Shown piece by piece: positions 8,079 through 13,961 of a DNA stretch of 16,389 nucleotides. The DNA comes from an uncultured Bacteroidales bacterium. Its GTDB lineage: Bacteria; Bacteroidota; Bacteroidia; Bacteroidales; Bacteroidaceae. The notes beneath the pieces were generated by a model. That model did no database searches and was not told where the DNA came from. It saw nothing but the letters and a program-made list of their open reading frames with translations. The DNA is taken from contig CALGJF010000036.1 of NCBI GenBank assembly GCA_937914945.1, forward strand, positions 1 to 16,389. Direction: 5' to 3'. Positions within the stretch are counted from its first letter, which is position 1, and each line of letters opens with the position of its first letter. Made by a program: the position numbers and the translations under genes.

Positions 8079-8534
8079 ATGAGAAAAATTTTACCATTTA
8101 TAGCTGCCACGCTGTTGGCAGCGCCCTCTTTTGCACAACAAATGATGGTGGAGACGACTAACGAGAACTGTGTTATTGAGTTTGATGCTCTGCGTCGCAT
8201 AACATTCAACGGTAGCGATGTAAACATTTTGCAGACCAACGGCACAACCTTTACAGCCCCCATGGGAGAGATCAGCCGCATATACTTTGGCGATTTCACA
8301 GCCATTGACGATGTGGAAATCACAAGCAACGACCTGGTAACTTATGTATCGGCCGATGAAATTGCCGTAAACTGCCCCGCAGGAGAGATTATCAACATAT
8401 ACAACATTAATGGTTCGCAAATATTCCAAATACGCCAGCAGGAAGATTGTGGCAGAATATCCATAGCACAACTGCCCAAAGGAATCTATCTGTTACAAGC
8501 ATCCGGTAAGACCGCAAAATTCATTAAGCGATGA
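8079..8534 (+). CDS. Small secreted protein with T9SS-like C-terminal module
   Basis: The product is 151 aa with a signal peptide (LPFIAATLLAAPSFA, cleavage near 19). A short N-terminal module follows, with FDALRRITFNGSDVNIL and ISRIYFGD; a related module starts the next gene's product. The C-terminal part has INIYNINGSQIFQ, LPKGIYLLQ and the basic end KFIKR. This is the pattern of the Por/type IX secretion C-terminal domain (type A). The protein has almost nothing besides these two modules, and no catalytic domain is visible. Its stop overlaps the start of the next gene (ATGA, 8531-8534), so the two are translationally coupled and may act together. Its role is unknown. Confidence 0.75.
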   Translation: MRKILPFIAATLLAAPSFAQQMMVETTNENCVIEFDALRRITFNGSDVNILQTNGTTFTAPMGEISRIYFGDFTAIDDVEITSNDLVTYVSADEIAVNCPAGEIINIYNINGSQIFQIRQQEDCGRISIAQLPKGIYLLQASGKTAKFIKR

Positions 8535-10180
8535 AAAAGACACTTTCAACACTTATGCTGCTTGCATCTATTGGCGCGCAAGCACAGGTCCTATATGTGA
8601 ACAACAGCAACAACACATACGAGGCCATAAACACCGCAACCACAAAGCAGATAACATTTGACGAGGCACAGCAGTTGGTGGCAGTGGAGGGGAGCGATGG
8701 CATTACAAGCCAATATGCAACAGCCCATGTAGATAGCATATCGCCATGCAACAACGGCGGCACAGCCCTCACATATAGCAACGACAGAACCATTGTATTC
8801 AACCCCGAGGATGCCACAAACTTCACAGAGGTGGTTGAAACGATAGAGACAGACGAACTTGTCGATGAATGGGGCGATTTCGTGGAGAATTTCAGCACCA
8901 CAAAAATCATCACCATAAATTTCAAAGAAACAGGCGTTACCTGCAACAGCAATGTGAGCGATGTTACATACACCATTACCAACAACACCCACATTGTAAT
9001 AAATTCCAGCCGTAGCAAGGTGGGATATATCGTGCGTGGAACTTGCAGCAATGGTTCTTTGAAGATATACAGCACCAAGAAGTTCCAGATTATGGCAAAC
9101 AACCTCACCCTTACCAACCCCACAGGCCCCGCCATAAACATACAAAGCGGCAAAACCGTATATTTCACACTGTCGGGCACCAACACTTTGTGCGACGGCC
9201 AAACATACGCAACCGCGCCCAATGCAGCCGATGGCACCCCCGAGGACCAGAAAGGCACCTTGTTCAGCGAGGGGCAGCTCATCTTCAATGGAACAGGAAC
9301 ACTTGATGTAACCAGCCTTGGCGGCCATGGAATATGCAGCGACGACTACATACGCATACGCAGCGGAAACATCACTGTAACAGCCCTTAAAGACGGCTTT
9401 AACACAAACGACAAATTCCAGATGGGCCGCACGGCAAGCGCATCGCCCGTGGTAAAGGTGAAGGCCGAAGGCAATGGCATCGATTGCGGCAAGGGCAACA
9501 TCATTATAGAGGCCGGCAAGCTTGGCATTAATGCAAACAGCGAAGCCATAAAAGCCGAATACGAAGGAACCGACACGCAGATTACAGCCAACACTTTAAT
9601 ATATGGTGGCTACATAACAGCCCGCACCAACGATGACAAGAGCTCCATCTTCAAGACAAGCGGAGACTTTGCAATAAGCGGTGGAAACGTACACGGCGAG
9701 GCCAAAGGCAACGGCTCCAAGATTATAAACAGCAAAGGAGGCATCACAATAGACGGAGGTAAAATCACAGGTATTGTAGATGGAACACTAAGCAGCGACA
9801 CCACCACAGCCGGCGGATTCAAATGCGACGGCGACCTATTGATAAACGATGGCACAATAGCCATTAATTGCAAGGGCGAAGGCTCAAAAGCAATCAACTG
9901 CAACGGCAGCATGACAATAAACGACGGCAGCATCACACTGCTTGCCACTGCTGCAAACTTCGTTGCAGCCGAGTATGACCGCAAGACACGCGCCATCACA
10001 GGCAACGACATTACCATTAACGGTGGTACCGTTTTTGCAAAATCATACGACCACGCAATAAACGGCACAGCCATAACGGTGAACGACGGCACAGTACATG
10101 CATTCAGCACCGGTGCAACCGCCCTATCGACAACAGCCACGCAAAGAGCAGGCTGGCTACTCACACAAAGCGCACAATAG
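8531..10180 (+). CDS. Secreted Cthe_2159-type beta-helix (carbohydrate-binding) protein
   Basis: The 549-aa product has a signal peptide (KKTLSTLMLLASIGAQA) and then an N-terminal module similar to that of the preceding protein (KQITFDEAQQLVAV, HVDSISP). From about residue 145 onward it is a right-handed parallel beta-helix, with repeated rungs such as GNITVTALKDGFNTND, GITIDGGKITG, INDGTI, INDGSI, INGGTV and VNDGTV, rich in Gly, Asn, Asp and Thr. It resembles the Clostridium thermocellum Cthe_2159 family, first described as a polygalacturonate-binding beta-helix; ligand and surface role here are inference. It lacks a T9SS-like C-terminal domain. The C-terminus (TATQRAGWLLTQSAQ) stops being helix-like abruptly, 11 nt before a terminator, so the end may have been altered by an old frameshift or deletion. 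Last gene of the operon. Confidence 0.8.
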   Translation: MKKTLSTLMLLASIGAQAQVLYVNNSNNTYEAINTATTKQITFDEAQQLVAVEGSDGITSQYATAHVDSISPCNNGGTALTYSNDRTIVFNPEDATNFTEVVETIETDELVDEWGDFVENFSTTKIITINFKETGVTCNSNVSDVTYTITNNTHIVINSSRSKVGYIVRGTCSNGSLKIYSTKKFQIMANNLTLTNPTGPAINIQSGKTVYFTLSGTNTLCDGQTYATAPNAADGTPEDQKGTLFSEGQLIFNGTGTLDVTSLGGHGICSDDYIRIRSGNITVTALKDGFNTNDKFQMGRTASASPVVKVKAEGNGIDCGKGNIIIEAGKLGINANSEAIKAEYEGTDTQITANTLIYGGYITARTNDDKSSIFKTSGDFAISGGNVHGEAKGNGSKIINSKGGITIDGGKITGIVDGTLSSDTTTAGGFKCDGDLLINDGTIAINCKGEGSKAINCNGSMTINDGSITLLATAANFVAAEYDRKTRAITGNDITINGGTVFAKSYDHAINGTAITVNDGTVHAFSTGATALSTTATQRAGWLLTQSAQ

Positions 10181-10191
10181 GCTATGATATC

Positions 10192-10235
10192 ACGACAAAA
10201 AAGGCATTCACCGCGGTGAATGCCTTTTTTGTCGT
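10192..10235. terminator. Bidirectional terminator, perfect 44-bp palindrome
   Basis: A perfect inverted repeat of 2 x 22 bp is centred on CCGCGG (10211-10216), with an A6 run entering the stem and a T6 run leaving it. It lies 11 nt after the beta-helix gene stop and 14 nt after the pyrH stop on the other strand, so it serves both convergent transcripts. Its architecture and CCGCGG apex are the same as in the ung/lptD terminator. Confidence 0.9.
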
Positions 10236-10249
10236 TGATTATAAAATTT

Positions 10250-10960
10250 TTACGGATGAACAAAAGTACCTATCTCCTCGCCGTTCATCACTTTTTTAAG
10301 ATTACCCACAACATCCATGTTAAATACATATATAGGCAGATTATTCTGCTTGCACATGGCGGTGGCGGTCATATCCATAACCTTCAATCCGCGGCTCAGC
10401 ACCTCGTCGTAGCTGATATCGTCAAATTTAGTAGCAGTGGGATCCTTCTCGGGGTCGGCGGTGTAGATTCCATCCACACGAGTACCTTTAAGCATCACGT
10501 CGGCCTCAATCTCAATGCCACGCAACGAAGAACCTGTATCAGTGGTAAAATAGGGGCTGCCCGTTCCTGCTGCCATTATGACTACCATGCCCGCCTCCAT
10601 AGCCTCTATTGCCTTCCACTTGGTGTAGAACTCGCCTACCGGCTCCATGCGTATTGCGGTGAGCACTTTGTTGGGGACACCGGCAGCGCCAAGTGCCGAA
10701 CTCAGGGCAAGGCTATTGATAACGGTGGCCATCATTCCCATTTGGTCGCCCTTAACACGGTCAAACCCCTTGCCTGCCCCTGTGAGACCACGGAAGATAT
10801 TACCACCGCCAATTACAATACCTATCTGAACCCCCATTCCGGCAACCTCTTTAATCTGTGCCGCGTACTCGTTCAGACGCTTAACATCGATACCATAACC
10901 CTGCTCGCCCATAAGACTCTCGCCACTGAGCTTCAAAAGTATTCTCTTAAACTTTGCCAT
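10250..10960 (-). CDS. pyrH: UMP kinase (uridylate kinase)
   Basis: The enzyme phosphorylates UMP to UDP with ATP in pyrimidine nucleotide synthesis and works as a cytoplasmic hexamer of the amino-acid-kinase fold. The 236-aa product has the usual length and motifs: ILLKLSGESLMG (7-18, phosphate-binding Lys and Gly), GGGNIFRG (51-58), GDQMGMMATVINSLAL (UMP-binding region), TGSPYFTTDT and VDGIYTADPEKDP. It ends 14 nt from a shared terminator. Upstream there is a 112-nt gap with a plausible promoter at 10998-11028, so it appears to be transcribed alone within this window. Confidence 0.97.
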   Translation of the reverse strand: MAKFKRILLKLSGESLMGEQGYGIDVKRLNEYAAQIKEVAGMGVQIGIVIGGGNIFRGLTGAGKGFDRVKGDQMGMMATVINSLALSSALGAAGVPNKVLTAIRMEPVGEFYTKWKAIEAMEAGMVVIMAAGTGSPYFTTDTGSSLRGIEIEADVMLKGTRVDGIYTADPEKDPTATKFDDISYDEVLSRGLKVMDMTATAMCKQNNLPIYVFNMDVVGNLKKVMNGEEIGTFVHP

Positions 10961-10997
10961 ATATTTATCTGTTAACGATTAATACAATATAACTTTG

Positions 10998-11028
10998 TAA
11001 AAGTATATTATTTTTCTCAATCGTGCAA
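10998..11028 (-). promoter_or_regulatory. Possible pyrH promoter
   Basis: On the minus strand TTG (11028-11026), exactly 20 nt, then TACTTTTA (11005-10998), one mismatch from TAnnTTTG. It lies 38 nt upstream of the pyrH ATG. A plus-strand TAACTTTG at 10990-10997 abuts it but has no obvious gene of its own. Confidence 0.45.
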
Positions 11029-11097
11029 TAGAGGTCCAAGAATAGTGTCCTTTATTCCAAAATAGAGGTTTTATGAGAATGAATCGAAAAAAAACAG

Positions 11098-11105
11098 TAC
11101 CTTTG
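11098..11105 (+). promoter_or_regulatory. -7 element of the small membrane protein gene
   Basis: TACCTTTG, an exact TAnnTTTG match, lies 21 nt upstream of the ATG at 11127. No -33 TTG is visible. The site lies inside the open frame that extends upstream to 11073, so it also argues for the later start. Confidence 0.55.
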
Positions 11106-11126
11106 CAGAAGCAAATACCACACATT

Positions 11127-11342
11127 ATGAGACTATTCAGAAACCCAAATACAACGGTGGCCATACTTGCCATATACACAGCCATTGTGTATGCCTATCT
11201 ATTCCCACGTAACAACGAAATGAGCAGCACCGAAAAGTGGATAACCGTGGGAGCATCGGTTATTGTATTGATAATTCTATGGGTACTCCTGCGCAAACGC
11301 GAGAAACTGCGCAAGGAGAGGGAAGAGGATACTAAAAAATAA
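11127..11342 (+). CDS. Small membrane protein, 71 aa, unknown function
   Basis: The product has two predicted membrane segments: TTVAILAIYTAIVYAYLF (about 8-25) and WITVGASVIVLIILWVLL (about 37-54). They are joined by a short polar loop (PRNNEMSSTEK). A strongly charged cytoplasmic tail follows (RKREKLRKEREEDTKK). This is a two-helix hairpin with no catalytic motif. The frame is open upstream to 11073, but the -7 element at 11098-11105 and the hydrophobic start MRLFRNPNTT favour 11127. Its last 11 bp overlap the end of birA on the opposite strand, leaving no room for a terminator between them. It is probably a conserved Bacteroidales small protein; I cannot name a function. Confidence 0.7.
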   Translation: MRLFRNPNTTVAILAIYTAIVYAYLFPRNNEMSSTEKWITVGASVIVLIILWVLLRKREKLRKEREEDTKK

Positions 11343-12093
11343 ATTCCACCTCTTTGAAGGAGTATAGGCGCTCTGAGCAGTCGGCACATCGCAAACGCAG
11401 ACGACCATCGTTCTCCACATCTATTATGGATGCATCGAAACATGATTCAGCATCCCGATAGTGCCCTGTTTTTCCAAAGCCAAGCAAATTTCTTTTATAC
11501 TCTGCCCCAAGCAAGCGATAATCGCCCTTCTCCAGCAAGGAATAATAATAGAGAAAACTATCGAGCAACACGCTAAGCACCTCATTCACATCATGAGCCT
11601 CCCCGGTGAGCATCTTCATTGAAACAGGCACCTTGTCCATGGCTTCGAACTGCTCCTGATTTACATTCAGCCCCACCCCTATAACAGCCTGTTCCACCTG
11701 CACACCACAACAGTCGAGTTCCACAAGAATACCGGCCAATTTGCGCTCTCCCACATAAATATCGTTGGGCCATTTGAGCAACACATCTATCCCAAGATAA
11801 CTCATAGCGGCACGCACCGCCAAGGCTATTGCTTGCGACAGAGCAAACTGCGAAACCATGGGCAGCGCCTTTGGGCGCACCATTATGCTAACCAACAGAT
11901 TCTCTCCGGCACGCGACTGCCATTTATTGCCACGCTGCCCACGCCCTGCCGTCTGATTGTCGGCAAGCACCACCACTGCTTGCGCATCACCTGCAAGCGA
12001 CCACAAGCGCGTGGCATTGCCACGCGCATAGCTGTTAGTGGAGTCGATAATCCCGAGATGCTCCAAATAATATTCGCCACCGCTACAAGCCAT
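11332..12093 (-). CDS. birA: Biotin--[acetyl-CoA-carboxylase] ligase
   Basis: The enzyme activates biotin with ATP to biotinyl-AMP and attaches it to the carboxyl-carrier protein of biotin-dependent carboxylases. The 253-aa product begins directly with the catalytic domain: IDSTNSYA (16-23), the biotin/adenylate loop TAGRGQRGNKW (48-58), LLKWPNDIYVGERKLAGILV (105-124, with the catalytic Lys107) and VIGVGLNVNQ. There is no N-terminal winged-helix domain, so it is not the DNA-binding repressor type. A short beta-rich C-terminal domain follows. Its start overlaps the end of the YjbR gene by 11 bp, and its end overlaps the 71-aa membrane protein gene tail to tail by 11 bp. Third gene of the yraN operon. 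Confidence 0.94.
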   Translation of the reverse strand: MACSGGEYYLEHLGIIDSTNSYARGNATRLWSLAGDAQAVVVLADNQTAGRGQRGNKWQSRAGENLLVSIMVRPKALPMVSQFALSQAIALAVRAAMSYLGIDVLLKWPNDIYVGERKLAGILVELDCCGVQVEQAVIGVGLNVNQEQFEAMDKVPVSMKMLTGEAHDVNEVLSVLLDSFLYYYSLLEKGDYRLLGAEYKRNLLGFGKTGHYRDAESCFDASIIDVENDGRLRLRCADCSERLYSFKEVEFIF

Positions 12094-12430
12094 ATTTCTC
12101 TCGTATTTTTTTTGGCAGTTTCTTTATAACCTCGCAATATGAGTGATCTACAAGTTCATAAAACAAAACATCACTCAAATGCTCTATATCCAATTGGTTC
12201 CAATACTTCTTGTTCATGTGCCATGCAGGTGTAATCTGCGGGTAGCAGTCGCGCAACATCAACGCTCTGTCGGCATCGCATTTAACACAGAACCATGCGG
12301 TATTCTCCAAATCCACTATCGCGAATATCTTATTTTCCACCCTGAAAGCAAGCGTTGTTTCGTCAAACGGGAAATCCTCGGTTGCACCGGGCTTACTCAA
12401 ACAATATATGCGTGCATCCTCTACATTCAT
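12083..12430 (-). CDS. MmcQ/YjbR family protein
   Basis: The 115-aa cytoplasmic protein has the family pattern: an N-terminal helix with EDARIYCLSKPGATEDFPFD (4-23), beta strands TLAFRVENKIFAIVDL, a middle part with KCDADRALMLRD, the signature PAWHMNKKYWNQLDI (about 68-82) and the C-terminal helix DHSYCEVIKKLPKK. These proteins have a double-wing DNA-binding-like fold, but their role is not established; the name MmcQ should not be read as function. It starts 4 nt after yraN and overlaps birA by 11 bp, so it is the middle gene of a three-gene operon. Confidence 0.9.
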   Translation of the reverse strand: MNVEDARIYCLSKPGATEDFPFDETTLAFRVENKIFAIVDLENTAWFCVKCDADRALMLRDCYPQITPAWHMNKKYWNQLDIEHLSDVLFYELVDHSYCEVIKKLPKKIREKYGL

Positions 12431-12434
12431 ACTG

Positions 12435-12797
12435 CTACCAACTTGGGCAAAAAGCCTCTTCTATATGTTCTATGGCATGACTCTCGCCATCACCCACAAC
12501 AGTTATTATATCAAAACGGAAATCCAAATCAACCTTTTTATTGCGCACATAAGCCTCGGCTGCGGAGATAAGGCGGGAAATTTTGGCAGGGGTAACAGCA
12601 TCGGCGGCATCGCCAAAAGCATCATTGGCACGGCTTTTGACCTCAACAAAGACAAGCGTATCGCGCTCCTTTGCTATAATATCTATCTCTTTGTGCCCGC
12701 TACGCCAATTATACTCAAGAATGGCATACCCCTTATCAAGCAGATAACGAGCCGCCAACATTTCCCCCTTCTTACCTAACAGATTATGCTGTGCCAT
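12435..12797 (-). CDS. YraN family (UPF0102) endonuclease-like protein
   Basis: From the chosen ATG the product is 120 aa, the usual YraN length. It has the restriction-endonuclease-like core: LGKKGEMLAARYLLDKGY (7-24, Glu12), the strand pair HKEIDIIAKERDTLVFVEVK (35-54) with Asp39 and Glu52-x-Lys54 as likely metal-binding and catalytic residues, and KISRLISAAEAYV. YraN proteins resemble Holliday-junction resolvases but lack a confirmed activity. A TTG codon at 12809 is an alternative start, but the ATG at 12797 gives the usual family N-terminus MAQHNLLGKKGE. First gene of the yraN-yjbR-birA operon; promoter at 12819-12850. Confidence 0.9.
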   Translation of the reverse strand: MAQHNLLGKKGEMLAARYLLDKGYAILEYNWRSGHKEIDIIAKERDTLVFVEVKSRANDAFGDAADAVTPAKISRLISAAEAYVRNKKVDLDFRFDIITVVGDGESHAIEHIEEAFCPSW

Positions 12798-12818
12798 TGC
12801 TATATTCAATTATAGTGG

Positions 12819-12850
12819 CGAAGATACCACTACTTACAGCGAAAAACAAA
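12819..12850 (-). promoter_or_regulatory. Promoter of the yraN-yjbR-birA operon
   Basis: On the minus strand TTTG (12850-12847), 20 nt, then TATCTTCG (12826-12819), one mismatch from TAnnTTTG. It lies 21 nt upstream of the yraN ATG. Its -33 element forms an inverted repeat with the -33 element of the divergent promoter at 12857-12888. Confidence 0.6.
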
Positions 12851-12856
12851 TTAAAA

Positions 12857-12888
12857 TTTGCTTTTCGGGGCTATTTACACTAAATTTG
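12857..12888 (+). promoter_or_regulatory. Promoter of the small gene-tadA operon
   Basis: TTTG (12857-12860), 20 nt, then TAAATTTG (12881-12888). Both elements are consensus and correctly spaced, 33 nt upstream of the ATG at 12922. Confidence 0.75.
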
Positions 12889-12921
12889 CACCATTAACAT
12901 AGAAAAACCACTCCTGCATCC

Positions 12922-13161
12922 ATGGCTACCAAAAAGACAAAAACACTTAAAGCAACAGGCACACGAGTACAGCCCGTGCGCCATTCACGCGTAGTATGCC
13001 TTGTCAGCGACGAGGAGATGAGAATAATTGACGAATATCTAAAGAAATACAAAATTTCTAACAAGAGCAATTGGATGCGCAAAACACTGCTCACAGCCAT
13101 ATACAAAAACTTGGATGCCGACTACCCCACCCTTTTCAGCGAACACGAAATGAGCCGATAG
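12922..13161 (+). CDS. Small basic protein, possible ribbon-helix-helix fold
   Basis: The product is 79 aa with a basic, unstructured N-terminus (MATKKTKTLKATGTRVQPVR). A strand-helix-helix pattern follows: HSRVVCLVSD (21-30), EEMRIIDEYLKKYK (31-44) and the second helix KSNWMRKTLLTAIYKNL (48-64). The order and spacing resemble ribbon-helix-helix DNA-binding proteins, as found in antitoxins and mobilization accessory proteins, but no toxin or relaxase gene is adjacent. It has its own consensus promoter and lies 7 nt upstream of tadA, so it is co-transcribed with it. I cannot assign a function; the fold call is inference from pattern only. Confidence 0.65.
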   Translation: MATKKTKTLKATGTRVQPVRHSRVVCLVSDEEMRIIDEYLKKYKISNKSNWMRKTLLTAIYKNLDADYPTLFSEHEMSR

Positions 13162-13168
13162 AACAAAT

Positions 13169-13603
13169 ATGATGAACGACATCCATTATATGAAACAGGC
13201 ACTTGCCGAGGCTCGTAAGGCTTATGCAGAGGACGAAGTCCCCATAGGTGCAGTGATAGTGTGCAACGACCGCATTATCGCCCGCGCCCACAACCTCACA
13301 GAGACACTTAACGATGTAACTGCCCATGCCGAGATGCAGGCCATTACAGCAGCGGCAGCCAATGTAGGCGGCAAATATCTGAACGACTGCACGTTGTATG
13401 TAACCATAGAACCCTGCCCCATGTGTGCCGGAGCAATATGCTGGGCACAGGTTGGGCGCGTTGTTTATGGCGCCACCGACGAAAAACGCGGATACAACAG
13501 ATATGCCCCCGATGTACTCCACCCCAAGACAACGGTAACTGCGGGTATCTGCGCCGATGAGGCAACAGCCCTTATGAAAGAGTTCTTCAGCAAAAAAAGA
13601 TAA
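13169..13603 (+). CDS. tadA: tRNA-specific adenosine deaminase
   Basis: The enzyme converts A34 to inosine in the wobble position of tRNA-Arg(ACG), letting it read CGU, CGC and CGA. The 144-aa product has the zinc-dependent cytidine/adenosine deaminase signatures: VTAHAEMQAI (50-59) with zinc ligand His53 and catalytic Glu55, and EPCPMCAGAICW (81-92) with ligands Cys83 and Cys86. AYAEDEVPIGAVIV is the typical TadA N-terminal strand. ATG codons at 13169 and 13172 are both possible starts. It follows the small RHH-like gene by 7 nt. It ends 3 nt from the convergent DUF4834 gene, with no clear terminator between them. Confidence 0.93.
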   Translation: MMNDIHYMKQALAEARKAYAEDEVPIGAVIVCNDRIIARAHNLTETLNDVTAHAEMQAITAAAANVGGKYLNDCTLYVTIEPCPMCAGAICWAQVGRVVYGATDEKRGYNRYAPDVLHPKTTVTAGICADEATALMKEFFSKKR

Positions 13604-13606
13604 AGA

Positions 13607-13888
13607 CTACTTATCCTCTTTTATTTCCTCGAAATCAACATACTCGCCCTCGTTCTTATCAAACATCTTTTTATGCGGTGCCGACGAGGAAGCTCTGCTC
13701 TTTGTCTCGCCCGAATTATTCCTGTAATAAGAATCGGAATCGTCGCGATAGGAAGATGCGCGACGCCTTTTACCGGTAAACAAAAAACCGAGCATGGAAA
13801 CTATTGTACGAATCACCGACAGGAGAAACGTAGGAATCAGAATTATAATAAAAATTGCCAAAAACAGCAATAAAACAATAAAGCTCAT
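13607..13888 (-). CDS. DUF4834 family small membrane protein
   Basis: The 93-aa product has an N-terminal hydrophobic segment (VLLLFLAIFIIILIPTFLL, about 5-23), then SVIRTIVSMLGFLFTGKRRR, a disordered Ser/Arg/Asp/Tyr-rich stretch (44-70) and the conserved C-terminal motif KKMFDKNEGEYVDFEEIK (73-90). This is the pattern I associate with the Bacteroidales DUF4834 family; its function is unknown. It probably sits in the inner membrane with a cytoplasmic tail. It lies 73 nt downstream of pssA in the same direction, so it may be the third gene of the psd operon. Confidence 0.8.
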   Translation of the reverse strand: MSFIVLLLFLAIFIIILIPTFLLSVIRTIVSMLGFLFTGKRRRASSYRDDSDSYYRNNSGETKSRASSSAPHKKMFDKNEGEYVDFEEIKEDK

Positions 13889-13961
13889 ATCCGAAATAAA
13901 ATCAATTTACTAAAAAACAACCACTGCGATAAAACGGATTACAGCGAAAGCCTTTTTAATA

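Noticed and set aside
8591..9328. 245-aa open frame on the minus strand, antisense to the beta-helix gene
   Set aside because: It mirrors the repetitive codon pattern of the plus-strand gene, has no family resemblance and is Cys/Val/Gly-rich. Another long minus frame (8524-9288) overlaps it, which shows the strand is merely stop-poor.
9610..10263. 217-aa minus-strand open frame over the end of the beta-helix gene
   Set aside because: It crosses the palindromic terminator and consists of Pro/Leu/Val/Ser-rich shadow sequence from the Gly/Asn/Thr repeats on the other strand.
13599..13615. Possible terminator between tadA and the DUF4834 gene (GATAA/TTATC)
   Set aside because: The stem is only 5 AT-rich pairs around a 7-nt loop and overlaps both stop regions; too weak to call.
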